Below, one piece after another: positions 1 through 11,996 of a stretch of DNA of 64,000 nt. Source of the stretch: Aaosphaeria pasadenensis (Eukaryota; Ascomycota; Dothideomycetes; Pleosporales); contig JAKLMB010000007.1 of NCBI GenBank assembly GCA_022813625.1, forward strand, positions 1,364,001-1,428,000. The letters run 5' to 3'. Positions within the stretch are counted from its first letter, which is position 1. The number at the start of each line of letters is the position of its first letter. The notes under the pieces are model-generated. The model saw only the letters and a list, made by a program, of their open reading frames with translations, did not search any database and was not told the origin of the DNA. The translations under genes were made by a program, and so were the position numbers.

Positions 1-2
1 CG

Positions 3-218
3 GCTTTCGCTCTGGCAAAGGATTTCGTGGCCTTCGCGCATGGAGCTGGGCCTTGGATATCAACCTCTGACTCTCTGGAACCAGGCAAAGTGTACGGTCA
101 AAGTGGAGAGGATGGACAGGAAGACATACTATTACGTTTGCAAAGGGAGGGTAGGATATCTCTTGATGATGTCAATGCCGCATGGGAAAAGTTTCTTACC
201 AACAAAGACTGCTTGTAA
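3..218 (+). CDS. 3' end of a gene truncated by the window edge, product uncertain
   Basis: An open frame enters from the left edge and runs 71 residues to a TAA stop at 216-218. The visible end contains FVAFAHGAGPW, then a charged GQSGEDGQEDILLRLQREG stretch, and finishes in an amphipathic segment, WEKFLTNKDCL. The FVAFAHG..PW pattern recalls the C-terminal helix region of fungal alpha/beta-hydrolases (type B carboxylesterases), but this is a weak resemblance and no catalytic residue is in view. No in-frame ATG is present, as expected for the tail of a longer gene. It is tandem with the dehydrogenase gene that starts at 798. Confidence 0.4.
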   Translation, partial: AFALAKDFVAFAHGAGPWISTSDSLEPGKVYGQSGEDGQEDILLRLQREGRISLDDVNAAWEKFLTNKDCL

Positions 219-797
219 AGTTGTCAGCAGGAAGTAGCTGGTAATATTACCATCCAAGGCAGCAAATGGGGTGGTTGGGAAGTTTTAGGTAGATCACATC
301 GTCTCCCAAATAGTGCGAGTGCCTCGCTGGAGATCTCGAAATATCAATTGTCTCTGTTACATAAGGCATGGATACGCAACGTCAGTGTGCATTTAGATAC
401 TTACAGAGAATTAGCACGTCAGGCTGACCGCCTACTAGTATTTTATGCCCACAGCGGTAGATTTGCGAGGTTTCGAGACTGTTAATTGGCACGACTGGCT
501 ACAGTACACTATTGAATGGCAGTTTCAACTTGTTCTGATAGTTGATTGGCACCATTGTCTATATATTCTGTACTGTACCGCAGTGTGCTGTAATGTACAA
601 GTGAATGTGGGGCCCAGGATGGCCTCCACAAAATAGACAACTTCTCCTCACCTTCTCCAACCCAAAGAAGAAGAGCAGAAGTGACTAAATTGATTATTGT
701 TGTAGCACGGCGCCCCTTTCCAAATAAACAAGTACGAGAAAATCATACTTCCTCTTGCTTGACAATTTTCATGAGCATTTTCATTCTAATCTAAGCC
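219..797. other. Intergenic, upstream region of the SDR gene
   Basis: No supportable gene. It lies between the tail of the left-edge gene and the SDR start. A TATATATTC stretch lies near 557-565, and an A/C-rich leader (CCAAATAAACAAG) lies about 80 bases before the start codon. Confidence 0.5.
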
Positions 798-1711
798 ATG
801 ACCAAACCAGTAGCTATAGTGACTGGTGCCGGTAGTGGAATCGGGCTTGCCGTTGCAACCCATCTCCTGACGCTCTCTTACAAAGTTGTTATCGCAGATC
901 TGAATGAGCAGACAGGAAACGCTGCAGCCACCTCACTGGGCCCCAATGCAACCTTCATTCAATGCGACGTATCCTCGTACGCCTCTCAAGCACGCCTATT
1001 CAAACAGGCTTACGAATGGGGCGGGAATCGGCTGGACTTCTGCCACGCAAATGCCGGCGTAGATGATAGGCAATTGTTGTACGAAGAGGAAGCGAAGGAA
1101 GAGCTAGACGAGGACGGCTTGTTGAAGCCACTCAACACAAAGACTCTGGATGTCAATCTCGAGGCAGTCATTCAAGGACTCTGGCTATTCAAATATTACG
1201 TTAGGAGGAGTAAAGAGGCAGGGGGCGGCAAAGGCAAATTCGTTGCCACGAGCAGCGCAGCTGGCTTGTAGTATGTTTTCATTTACGGTTGTGGATGTAA
1301 GGTCCCAGACATGCTAAGATTATTAGTTATATGACAACGAACCCCCAATACACTGCATCGAAATACGGTGTTGTGGGGTTAGTCCGCGCTTCAGGGCCAG
1401 TCTTCATCAAAGAAGGCATCTCGGTCAATTGCATTTGTCCTGGCTTTATCCCGACGAATTTATGCCCACCGAGCATACTCGAAGTCTGGCCTAAAGAGCA
1501 TATTACACCCCTATCTACTGCTCTCAAGGCCATTGATGCATTTATCAGCGATGACGATATGACTGGCCAAGTTGTGGAGCTTTCGCAACAGAACATTTAT
1601 TTCAGAGACCATGTAGACTGGGTGAATGCAAGCCAAAAATGGATTGGAACTGAAAGCTTAGCGATCTGGGACAAGGCATATGCGAAAATTCCTGAAAAGA
1701 ACGGCTACTAA
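798..1711 (+). CDS. Short-chain dehydrogenase/reductase, 15-hydroxyprostaglandin-dehydrogenase-like
   Basis: Classical SDR of 285 residues from two exons (798-1270, 1327-1711); the 56-nt intron starts GTATGT, has a GCTAAG branch point and ends TTAG. The Rossmann motif TGAGSGIG is at residues 9-16. An Asp at 34, after the second strand, points to NAD(H) rather than NADP(H). NAG is at 85-87, the structural Asn at 120, the catalytic Ser in TSS (151-153), and Tyr166 and Lys170 form YxxxK, so the active site is complete. The C-terminal part is like fungal 15-PGDH-type SDRs that oxidise secondary alcohols; the substrate is unknown. It converges on the P450 gene with only 79 bases between the two stop codons, so the transcripts probably overlap and the two may act on related small molecules. 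Confidence 0.9.
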
Positions 1712-1790
1712 TGGGTTTCTAAATGTTCAGATGAGGACGTAAAGCGATGGTAGTTAAATGAGCATGCCTGACGTCGATTTGGCTCTCAAG

Positions 1791-3674
1791 CTAAAACTCC
1801 ATCCCTTTCTGCTCGGCTTCACCAAAATCGTGCCTCATAACCTTCACGTGCTGTTCAGACCTAGGCGTGATCTTGCAGTCAAACTCCTCAGGGACTGACA
1901 TGAACCCCCGAACCTAACAGAAATACGATGAGCATTGAACTTCAAACTAATTGTGATAATGCATACCATTACCTGTGATGGCTCAATTGCGTGACCATCT
2001 GGACCAATCTTCTTCGCGATGTTAAACCCCCATAATACTCTAGAAATGTTTATGTAAAGTGAGCGTTCCGCAACGTGCACACCTCACCAGCATTAGCAAA
2101 AGATGTTGAACGGGCCGAAGTGCACCTACCTGGACAAACTCTGCGCCCTGCACCATACGTAAAGTGATCACGCGTGTATGGATCTGAAGCATTGATATAA
2201 TCTGCTGCAGGGAGGCATCTATCAAGGTATCGATCTGGATCAAAGTCGTCTGGATGGCTCCAGAGTCTTGTATCTCGATGAATCGCCCTGTCCCCATTAG
2301 TTCCCTGTCACTCGCCAAAAAGATGTCTAGGCGGGAGAAACGTACCACCAATTCAGAACTGCGACGGATCCTTTTGGGATGAAGTACCCCTCGTACCAAT
2401 CATCTTCTGAGGTAGCATGTGTCATCCCAAATTTGTTCACAGGCCTCCACCTCAAAACCTCTTTGATCAAGCTACGAACGTAGGGCAAATTCGGCTCGTC
2501 TTCCCAAGTTGGTAACCTATTTCTTCCGATGACTTTGTCCAGCTCCTCTTGTGCTCTTTGCTGGGCTTGTGGGAATAAGACCATACAAAGAATGAAGTTG
2601 TTCAATGTTGTCCCTGTGGTCTCGGAACCCGCCTCTATGAGGCCCCCACATGTGTATGCCGCTGAGAGATCATCGATCCCACTCTTGCCCGGATTGTTCA
2701 GGTAGAAAGTCTTTGTGAAGCAATCGCGTGCTTGACCTGCATCGGTTTCGCGCTTGAGACGATTCCAAAGGTCAAGGTAGATCTTACTATCGTGATCGAA
2801 CACCCGTTGCCCAAAGGTGCGCCAATTTCCTAAGAGCCACTCAGGCAGAAAGGCAAGAGAGGGGAAACTATCTATGGCATGAGCGCCTGGAGCACTGTCC
2901 CCATTAGCTGAACGTTGTATCTAGTCCTAGGGGATACCTACGTCATCTCTGTGAAGTTGTCAATTATGTCGTATATTTTCTTTATCAGTGGGTCGTCCCA
3001 GGATGGAATGCGATATCCGTAGGTGACTAGCATTATCACACTGGCGGAGTATCTCCTGTTAATATGGTAAAAGTTCTCTGGACTATCCAAAAATTCTGTT
3101 AAGAGCTGCTTGGATTCGAAATCTTGCACAGGCTGATACTTAACACTCGTGGATAGGTTCAGCAGTGAATGGCTGTGCTTCCGTATGCTTCTCCACCTTG
3201 GACCATACGGCATGAATAACTGTCGCTGGCCGGCGCTGGCCACGTCCTGAGCTAATGGGGCCGGGGATCGTGAAGAATACACACTAGACTTCTTATCCAT
3301 GAGGTCTTTCACCACTTTTGGAGAGGAAAGCCAGACGAAGTCCGTACCGCCAATCTTAGTGTAGAAAATGTCACCGTACTTCTGATGCCATTCAATCACC
3401 TTTCCTCGAACCGCCTCCGTATCCGCAAGGTCGAACATGTTACCAACGAAAGGCAGGCCTTTCGGCCCTGGAGGGAGCCTACGTCTTCTGGAATCCTAAC
3501 TGAAAGTTGGAGGCATTCAAACAAGGAGCGAGGCCGGGGCGAAGATACCTTAATGGCATTGGGGACAATGACAAAGTACGCAGATAGCAGAAGCAAGACT
3601 GGCGTAATAGAGAGAATCATTAATTTCACCAGGAGGGATCCTGCGAAACCATACGTTTGTGTTTCCATCATCAT
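1791..3674 (-). CDS. Cytochrome P450 monooxygenase, membrane anchored
   Basis: Six exons in reading order: 3674-3549, 3495-2942, 2894-2346, 2287-2130, 2082-1973, 1913-1791; introns are 47-59 nt. They give 539 residues, a normal microsomal P450 length. An N-terminal hydrophobic anchor (about residues 12-37) is followed by the LPPGP hinge at 49-53. The I-helix AGSETT is at 315-320, the ExxR pair at 372-375, an HPDDFDPDRY PERF-like segment at 421-430, and the heme loop FTYGAGRRVCPG with the Cys ligand at 461. All signature residues are intact. It resembles fungal group-I enzymes of the O-methylsterigmatocystin oxidoreductase type that hydroxylate secondary metabolites; the substrate cannot be told. 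Three consecutive ATG codons (3674, 3671, 3668) compete as start. It is convergent with the SDR gene. Confidence 0.9.
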
Positions 3675-4765
3675 CGTAATCGAATTGTGTCGCAAGCTCA
3701 AAATGACGCTAAACGTGACAGCAAAAGGGAACCGGACGGAGTAAACATAATGTGATTGATTCTCTATCTCGTTTCATATGCAAAGGAATGAAACATGAGC
3801 GTTGATGTATGTAGGCATTGCTCTCTGGTGGGTGCCGAGACTAACCCCAAGCCAACCCCATCGACTCTTTGACAAGTGTTGGGGTAGACGGTAGACGCAT
3901 GACGAGCGCACATATGATAGTAGTGGATATGATATGAATGTAAAAATGTAGGTAGGGCTCCCTTCCCTCCCCCAACCCTTCTTCCCCAGGCGATGCCCCT
4001 CATCTAACTGTAGGTACCTTGAGCATCCCCGCACAACGGCAGAGATGCCCCACATACGCACCACTAGGTCAAGACTGGATTCTGTATACTGAAAGATACT
4101 GAAGAGGCGAAAACGGTACTTATACTTGTACGCCTCTGGATGCGAAGAAATGATTTCATTCGCCGTGGTGGTCAAGGAGTAGACCATTATTATACATTCG
4201 ATCCGGCAGGTAGGTGAATAGATGATTTACCTGACTCGCGCCAAGTTGAAGGCCACACAAGCAAGACATATCATGTGGCTGTAGAACAAACAGGTAGACC
4301 AGGGGATCATACATGAGACTTTGACAAAAATAGAGATCAGAACGAGACCTGATAGATGGAATCTTGGACGGATTGGGAGGACTCAGGAGGCTCGGAAGTT
4401 TTATTAAGCGCGAGAAGTGCAACGCCAGAAGTGCCAGGGGGAGGGGCGCACTGGGGCTGCCGCCTGCGGAGTGGGAAAAATCCGCTTCTCACCCACACTT
4501 GAAACTGGAAATTTCTCGAAAATGCAACAATGGCCATGAAACCAGCCGCATTGTGTGGTGGCCGTAATGGAGAAGAGTGAGATATCAATGACCAATTCAT
4601 CATCTCTTCCATCGTGAGATCACTTTTCCTCGGACGCACCATTCTGTTCTTTCGCTCCACTCGCCTCACGGGGCTCTTTTGATCCAGCCAATTGAGCAAT
4701 CGTCCTTCCATATTTCTTTTCCATTACTTGGCGGCCCAGGTCCCATAATTTAAGTCTATTCAACG
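3675..4765. promoter_or_regulatory. Divergent intergenic region between P450 and F-box-like genes
   Basis: About 1.1 kb with no supportable gene. Several frames are open for 60-140 codons on the minus strand, but their products have no recognisable domain and no splice logic joins them. It must carry both promoters. I saw no repeat of note. Confidence 0.45.
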
Positions 4766-5737
4766 ATGGCTGGTGTTGTGGATAAAAAGCTGTCGCTCCT
4801 CTCACAGAGTAGCGAGGATTTTTCTCGAGACCGCCAAAGTCTGCTTCTCAGCGAGCTCGAGTTACTACTGGACTTGAGGCCAAGTGCACTACGATCTAAT
4901 CTTTTGGTCCTCCCAAGAGAGCTCCGCGAAATTATTCTGGAACATGTTCTCCCAGAATTGCCCGAAGGTGCCAGGCCAGAATTACACACGTGTCTCTGGA
5001 GTGCAGATATGCAGCTTCATGACGCCTGGAGGCATGATATCTTCGGCTATGACGCCTCCGTACCTATGGAATACCGAATTCATCCTAGTTTGCTATCGAT
5101 AAATAAGCAACTGCATGATGAGTTGCTCATGTTATATTTCCAGCGGAGTAGGCTCACTCTTCATGCGGAGCTTCGTAATTCGAAAGACGACATCTGGCAT
5201 TTCGAATCCTCTCCGCATATCTTACAACTACCTATGCTCAAGCACGTCACGCACGTACAGTTCTACGTGGAATGGAACTATATTGTTCATAGAGCGGTCG
5301 ATCCTATCCAAGATCAGATCCGAATGATAAACAACCTGGTGCAAGCCATGGACAAACTCCTGTCTCCGATTCAAGCCGTCGAAACGATTGAACTATCCAT
5401 CCTTTGCTTTTGGAGATGGAGCTCGTCAAAATACTACTCTCTCTCCATGCAAAACCTCTTCGACCTTGAAGACGTTTTCAAACGGCACGGGGAGAGTAGA
5501 TGGACGCAGATATTACGGACGAGTACCGAATCCCCAAACCCTTCAGCGGGTGTCGGCTACCGACTAAGCTCGGAAAACAAAGTAACGGAGCAAAGCGGCG
5601 GAATACATGTGTATATATCACAAGATCTTGAAAACGCCATGCGGCCTTCACGAAAGAGCACTGTCGACTTTTATGGAAATTACGAGATCGGGGATCCTCT
5701 CCCACAGCCCGCTTATCGACATGGTGCAATGTTCTAG
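4766..5737 (+). CDS. Orphan protein with F-box-like N-terminal motif
   Basis: Single-exon frame of 323 residues starting ATGGCTGGTGTTG. Residues about 49-64 read LPRELREIILEHVLPE, which fits the LPxELRxxIxxxxL pattern of F-box-like or 2EXR-type segments common in fungal orphan families. The rest has no enzymatic motif: a His/Arg-rich central part (WRHDIFGYD, KHVTHVQFYVEWNY) and a helix with paired Trp residues (FWRWSS near 212). F-box proteins bridge Skp1 to substrates, but the motif here is weak and the assignment is inference. The frame is uninterrupted, the start is followed by ordinary coding composition, and no competing frame exists, so the gene itself is likely real. Confidence 0.65.
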   Translation: MAGVVDKKLSLLSQSSEDFSRDRQSLLLSELELLLDLRPSALRSNLLVLPRELREIILEHVLPELPEGARPELHTCLWSADMQLHDAWRHDIFGYDASVPMEYRIHPSLLSINKQLHDELLMLYFQRSRLTLHAELRNSKDDIWHFESSPHILQLPMLKHVTHVQFYVEWNYIVHRAVDPIQDQIRMINNLVQAMDKLLSPIQAVETIELSILCFWRWSSSKYYSLSMQNLFDLEDVFKRHGESRWTQILRTSTESPNPSAGVGYRLSSENKVTEQSGGIHVYISQDLENAMRPSRKSTVDFYGNYEIGDPLPQPAYRHGAMF

Positions 5738-7429
5738 CTATGGACAGGGTATGGTTGAGGGAAGTTACTAGATCATGAATGCACTGCATGGTGCTTACGG
5801 AAGAGTAGTTGCTGTTCTTCATGCCTTGCATTGTATTCTGCACATCCATCTGGACCGTTGGTTTGGTAATGTACATACAAGTAGAAGCGCGCCACTAAAG
5901 TGCTTCCCATAACTGAGCGCGAGCGCTCGAGATGAACATTAACCACATTGGAACCGGATAAGCTGTTAACGCTGCATCATATTGTTTGGTCACGTACCAC
6001 CACCATGAGCAACAAACCCACAGGCGGCGTGGATAGATGAGCTCAAATGGTGTACGCACTTTACATTTCTGTGTTACCTTGAGGGGAGACTGGAGACTAT
6101 GAATGATAACTACCAATGAAGACCTTCATGAGCACGCCACGAGGTTTATAATGGCTGCTCCGCGTTGACCGGCAAATCAAATCCCTTGCTATGAACAAAG
6201 TGTAAGGGAGTAGAGAGGAAAGGTCGAAGTGCAAGCAGTGTATTATTATAGGTCATGCTGAACTGCTGAAATTAGGGGACAGTGGATAGAAGCTCCGGCA
6301 TGTACACATTGTATCTTACTATATAAGAAGAAGCATACAGATGGTCGACGCAGATGGAAGGTGAAGCAGAAAGGAAATTTCTCATTCAGGCCTTCAAGCG
6401 ATAAAGATTTGTGAATAAGCACTTTCCTACGATGACTTCTATGTCAGAATAAACGATGATAATAATGACAGTAGCAACAATAGTACACGTGCTTTGTACG
6501 AGCAATAGCCTATCGTAGTGAAATACATTCACAGTCATCCATGCAGATGCGGAGTTACGAGAGTTTGGCAATGAGCTCGGCCGAGGCTAACTCCACAAAA
6601 GGCGATGCGAGATGCAAGTCCTGTGGGGTCAACAGCTTACGAGCTTACAGGTACCTATCGAGATTGTCAAGTCATTATCCGTACACAGGAGATACATGCT
6701 GGTATGAGACTCAAGAGTATAGCTGTGAGGATGAGTTTCGACCATGAGTTCGATTATCGTGAGCGAATGGAATACAGGGGGCTTATGTGTACAGTGCGTG
6801 AATACAACATCCTACAGTTAGTTATACTATCAAGTTCTAGGTACGTACCTATGTAGTACTGTATAATTAGGTACCAATGATCTACTATTACTAAAAGGAA
6901 CAATCACTTGACTGAGCAGGATGCAATACGGACTTAACGGTCTTCACTCACGAAGATACTCGTAAGGAAACCCAAATAACTAACCCAAACGGCAAAACGG
7001 CAATCTGCAAAAGGCCCATCAACGCCCCAACACACACACCCCCAGCCAGACAGGCGAACCACACGCTTTGAGTAACTAACCATTACTCCCTACGAGTTTG
7101 TACATACAGTCATTCCCTCCCGCACCTACAGAACTCTCTTTCCGTTTCACCTCTGTCTTGTTCTCTCCCGCCTTCTAAATGACCTATTTGAACCCATACC
7201 CCGCGTTCTCTCCGTCACTGTGATAAATCAATCCAGTGCCGCCATCTTCTCGCCCCATAGGCTTCGTTGCTATCCATCTATCTCCACACCGCGTGCGCTT
7301 TCCCTACACCAACCATCCATGCTTAGTCGCAAAATGCTGGCAGTGTCCATTTTGCTTCTCTCTCAAAAAATATAGTTGTGGAGAAGATATTGTGGTCTTT
7401 CCATCCTACGTGTAGCTCACCCCCTTGTC
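5738..7429. other. Intergenic, 1.7 kb, including leader of the MFS gene
   Basis: No supportable gene; the few 60-80-codon frames look random. A GTACGTACCTATGTAG...GGTACC run lies near 6840-6875. From about 7020 the plus strand becomes C/T-rich (CTCCC, TCTCTC runs), which suits the promoter and 5' leader of the MFS gene that follows. Confidence 0.45.
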
Positions 7430-9291
7430 ATGGCGTCGCCCCTCTACAGACAGCCAACCCGAAGCGAGATCATCGAACTGGCCATGCAAGAAAATCACGA
7501 TGCAGATATACCCACCAACGCCGGATCAATCAGTCCCACAACATCTCCAACCCCGTTTCCATGCCCAGAGAAGGGCCATAATCTATCAACTGCTGTCCTC
7601 GAGAAGGACATCGAGAAGGGTTCTCCGCTGGAATCCTTGTCCAGCGACGATGAAGAAGGAACCGGCGCTGGAGAAGTCGAGGATCCTAACATTGTTTTCT
7701 GGGATGGGCCCGATGATCCCCAGAACCCACTGAATTGGCCCTTCACGAAGAAATGGGGTACGGTTTTGATTGTCTCCGCCATCACATTTCTCACACCCTT
7801 GGCCAGTTCGATGTTCGCACCTGGCGTTCCCCAAGTTATGAAGACTTTCGGATCTAAAGATGACATGTTGGAGGGATTTATGGTCTCTATCTACGTGCTT
7901 GGATTTGCATGTGGACCGATGAGTAAAGTCTTTCTGTCGATAGTTCTCGTCAATCTCCTAATTAATATGATCAGTCATCGCCCCCCTTTCTGAGATGTAT
8001 GGACGATTGCCGTTGTACCACAGTTGCAACATGTTCTTCATCATCTTCACCATTGCTGCTGCTGTAGCGACCAACATGGGAATGTTCATCACATTTCGAT
8101 TCTTCATGGGCTGTATGTGCGGCCATGCCTTCCTGGACTCTCCGTTAGAACACCTGCTGACATTTGCAGGCTTTGGAGGAGCACCGCTCGTGCTTGGCGG
8201 AGGAACGATAGCCGATTTAATTTCTCGGGAACAGCGAGGCACTGCAATGGTAGTATGGATGATGGGTCCAAGTATGTGTTTGCCATACGACTTGATACAT
8301 GGTAACATTTGCTAACGCAGTTATCAGCCCTCGGTCCTTGTGTCGGACCTATCATTGGCGGGGTAAATGCTCTCAATATCGTTATGAGGTTTAAAAGAGA
8401 GACTAATTCAATCTTCAGTTCCTGACAGAAGCGAAAGGGTGGCGCTGGAACTTCTGGTTCGTGACTATCGTAGCCGGCGCTTTCGCAATCATATCGATAC
8501 TGCTCATGTCTGAGACATCCGCTCCAGTCATACTCGAACGCAAGGCCAGACGTTTACGTGAATCAACCGGAAACGACAAGTTCAGATCCAAGCTCGATAC
8601 TGGTCTCTGCGCCAGCGACCTCTTCCGATTTTCCATTGTTCGGCCGATAAAAATGCTCACTCGATCAGCCATATGCGCTGCAATGTCTGTCTACGTTGCC
8701 ATCACTTACGCCTATCTCTACGTTCTATTCACAACATTCACGGCCGTGTTCTCTAATCAATACCACTGGCGTGGTGGGGTCTTGGGGCTTTCATTTCTCG
8801 GTCTCGGTGTTGGATCCCTTGTCGGTCAATTTGTGTTCACTCGTTATGGAAACAAAATTGCGAATAAGCACATCACTCGTGGTGACTTTGAGCCCGAGTA
8901 CCGTCTTTATATCATGGCGGGTGGAGGATTTTTCCTCCCAATCGGCCTGTTTTGGTATGGATGGTCTGTCCAAGCGCAATTGCACTGGATGGTACCAATT
9001 GTAGGCACTGGCGTGATTGGATTCGGGCTCCTGATGACTTTTATGCCAGCGAACACATACTTGGTCGACGTTTTCACTGTACATGCAGCAAGCGCCATGG
9101 CGGCGAATACGGTCCTGAGAAGTCTCGCTGCTGCATTCATTCCACTAAGCAGCCAGAAGATGTACCAAAAGCTCGGCTACGGATGGGGGAACAGTCTTTT
9201 GGGATTCGTCAGTTTGTTACTCGTGCCAATACCTTTCCTCTTCATTAAATACGGGAAGGGTCTACGGGCTAGAAGTACAGTCAAACTTTGA
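7430..9291 (+). CDS. MFS transporter, DHA1 drug/polyamine-type
   Basis: Four exons (7430-7922, 7975-8271, 8328-8362, 8419-9291) give 565 residues. The third exon is only 35 nt. After a hydrophilic N-terminus comes WDGPDDPQNPLNW (91-103), the hallmark just before the first helix in fungal DHA1 drug:H+ antiporters. Next are alternating hydrophobic helices, PLSEMYGRLP (loop 2-3 signature), a GCMCGHAF helix and a GPCVGPIIGG segment (antiporter motif C region), consistent with 12 membrane helices. The family exports drugs, polyamines or fungal metabolites at the plasma membrane. The joins restore MIIAPLSEMYG, GPTLGPCVGP and IIGGFLTEAKGW. It is tandem with the reductase at 9737 and could serve as exporter for a nearby pathway, but the cargo is unknown. 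Confidence 0.9.
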
Positions 9292-9736
9292 AAAGTTATA
9301 GAATAATCAGCAAAGCATTGGGTCGATCCTTGGATAGTTCGAAACTAGAAATTAAGATTCATCATCACCTCTTTCTTTTTGGAACCGAACCATTAAAATT
9401 GCAAATCTTGGATCTTTGTCTCTGTTTATCAACATCATGACTCGTAGTAGATATCAATGTACCTCGGTCACTGAACCACAACCCCACATATGCGACTATT
9501 CCGATGGTTCGGCTACCGTGACCCAGATAGCCCGTTCGTTTAGCCATATCCTTGTATCTTATTTCCAAATCGCGCAAGATTTGTTTCCGTGTACGTCTTG
9601 AGACGTTGCTTCACGTAAACCTGTGCCCAAAGCTAGAAAACACCACCAATAGTCGTGTATTGCGCATCTCTAATTGACTCAACATACAGACGGCCACAAC
9701 ATTACTATCGCCTTCAGTCGTGAGGGCTTTACCATT
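9292..9736. other. Intergenic between MFS and reductase genes
   Basis: 445 bases carrying the MFS 3' end and the reductase promoter. No gene, RNA or repeat is evident. An in-frame TTG-initiated extension of the reductase exists, but the first ATG is at 9737. Confidence 0.4.
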
Positions 9737-10862
9737 ATGACCTCACTACCTACATCATACAGATCCTTAACGTACACCAAGCCGTCAACACCACCGCACC
9801 TCTACCACTCCTCTCTTACACGACCAGGCACCAACGAGCTTCTAATCAAAGTCCATGCAGCCGCGATCAATCCAGTTGATATTCAGCTGTGGGGGAACCC
9901 CGTCATCGGATTTCTAGCAGGGACCAAAGAGAAGGGAATAGGCCGCGACTATGCCGGGGTCATTGTCGGCGTTGGCTCAGCACTCAAGAGCAAGTGGGAA
10001 GTGGGCGAGGAGGTGTTCGGACTATTTTCAAAACCAACGGGCGAAGGTACTTTCAGCCAATACCTCAAGGTGGGCGAGAACGATCCCATTGCTAGGAAAC
10101 CAAAGTCTTGGACCTTCGAACAGGCTGCTGCCGTCCCTCTTGTCGCGCTCACAGCTTTTGCTTGTTTAGACTGGTTGCCACCCGAGCATGCTTCAGTAGG
10201 TCAACGAAGAGTCATTGTATCAGGTGCCAGTGGCGGTGTAGGAATGTGGTGTGTGCAGTGTAAGCTGTCTTCGTCTTCTTGGATCATAGATACTTGCTGA
10301 CGGCAATGAAGTGGCCAAGCAACTTTACAACTGTCACGTCACCGGAGTATGCAGTGGCAGAAACGCAGATTTCGTTCGTGAATTAGGTGCCGACACTACC
10401 ATTGATTACACCAAGCAAGACGTGGCCCTCACTCTGCTCCAAAGCCGCCCCAAAGATAGGAAATACGACCTATACATAGATTGTGTAGGTGGAGTGGAGA
10501 TGTTTTCTCACTGGACTGAGTTGCTCCACGCTTCCGGAGCCTACGTCACTATCGTGGGTGATAAGACATCGAGGACGAGCATGGGAGGTCCTCTCACGTA
10601 TGTCACGTGGCCATCCCAGATTCTGCGGTTCTTGTGGGGTTGGGCTTTCGGACCGCGATACGCCAACGTTCTTCTGTATGAAAAGAGTGAGCTTCTCGAG
10701 AAGGTTGTTCAGTTGGCGGAGGAGAAGAAGGTCGAGGTCGCGGTGCAGGAGGTGATCGGCGGTATCCTGGATGAAGAGAGCACGGAAGTTGCATGGAAGA
10801 AGGCTTTTGGCCTCATGGAAGAGGGCAGAGTCAGAGGAAAGATCGTGGTTACAATTGATTGA
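9737..10862 (+). CDS. Zinc-independent medium-chain dehydrogenase, quinone-oxidoreductase-like
   Basis: Two exons (9737-10259, 10312-10862; 52-nt intron with a GCTGAC branch point) encode 357 residues. AAINPVDIQLWG (42-53) is the N-terminal catalytic-fold signature, GIGRDYAGVIVGVG (67-80) the substrate-side strand, and GASGGVG (163-169) the Rossmann loop; splicing restores GVGMWCVQLAK. The Cys/His/Glu zinc ligands of alcohol dehydrogenases are absent, so this is a QOR/RTN4IP1-like NAD(P)H reductase acting on quinones or enones. The C-terminus closes with the usual GKIVVTID strand. It converges with the LPMO gene 225 bases away. A role beside the SDR, P450 and transporter is possible but unproven. 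Confidence 0.88.
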
Positions 10863-11087
10863 TTACTCCTTAATTTGAATGCATATAAGAACCTCGTTGT
10901 GTCGAACGATGTAGTCGTCAACAATGATAGATTAATAGACAAGAAGTAATCACAATCCTTGAATGAATCGCCAATTCTGCTTGGTAACCCGTGAATTCCA
11001 ATGCTTTACGATATTTTCCTGTGCAACGATACCCGGTATATCGGCAAATGTGCTTTGCTTAAAGCTATGGGTGATATTTCCACCAGC

Positions 11088-11996
11088 CTAGCATGTCATG
11101 ACCTGTGGTCCTGGGATCTGGTAGGGAGTACCATTTCCGAGAGGCTTGCCTTGCTTATCATATATCGAGACTTGGATACCTGGATGGGAAGCTGAATATG
11201 CGCCTGGGAAGCTCACAGTCTGATCTCCGGTCTTGGTGCCTGATCCAGAGACATTGATCTGGGCACAACCGATATAGAACTGAGCCTGGCCGGGCTTGGA
11301 AGCAGAGTGGAGGGCGATGATCTCAGCCCGAAGGAGGTAGTTTCCAGGAGCAACGCAGGATGGAAGAGTGAAGTCCTGCCAGCCACCATTGTTGATCATA
11401 CGGTCGACTCCCCATTGACCGGATCCATCTAGACCGTCCTCGTAGACCTTGAACCACTTCAAGCCATTGGGCGAGGCGGTTCCAGCGTTGTCTACCTTCG
11501 CCCTGTCATTGTATTAGTCAATATTTCATGTGAAAACCCCTAGAGTTCCCTACATATAAAAAATCGTCGGGCCTTTGTGAGACTTGGCGATAGGATGATC
11601 GGGGTCGTTTGCAAACTGGGAAACTCAATCAGTGCTTCGGTCCTGTCCAACATGAGCAAGTGATATAATTACCTGAGCACCTCCAATAACATGACCCCAA
11701 AGAATTCCGACTTTGTCACCTGCCTTGACGTTGATCACCTGGGTTGAGGTAGGCTGCCTGAAATTGGAGTTGCATGCCATGGCGGCATCATTGACGTTCT
11801 GGATCGGGTTGTTCGAATTTGGAGCCTTGATTCCATTTAACTGGCCGAAGTCTTGCCCATTGACGCGAACCTGCTGGCTGTTAGTTGAATCATTCGGTAG
11901 GAGTGGACGGGCTGTAGAACTTACACGCTGAGCGATGGTATGCGCCACAGAGAGGGCAGGAAGTAGAGACAAGACAGCTGCAGCGAAGAACTTCAT
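11088..11996 (-). CDS. Secreted lytic polysaccharide monooxygenase, family AA9 (former GH61)
   Basis: Four exons read 11996-11925, 11870-11673, 11615-11554, 11502-11088 and give 248 residues. Signal peptide 1-18 ends SVA, exposing His19 as the mature N-terminus that forms half of the copper histidine brace. The second brace residue is His103 in SHKGPTIFYMAK. His176 and Gln185 match the conserved second-sphere pair, and Tyr187 in QFY is the axial ligand. AA9 enzymes cleave cellulose or other beta-glucans oxidatively outside the cell and usually need an external electron donor. The protein stops right after the catalytic domain, with no CBM1 module or GPI signal. Introns are 51-57 nt. Presence of this gene fits a plant-debris-degrading lifestyle. 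Confidence 0.93.

Noticed and set aside
4337..4711. 124-codon minus-strand frame between P450 and F-box-like genes
   Set aside because: Several alternative frames are open over the same bases with no domain in any; likely random or leader sequence.
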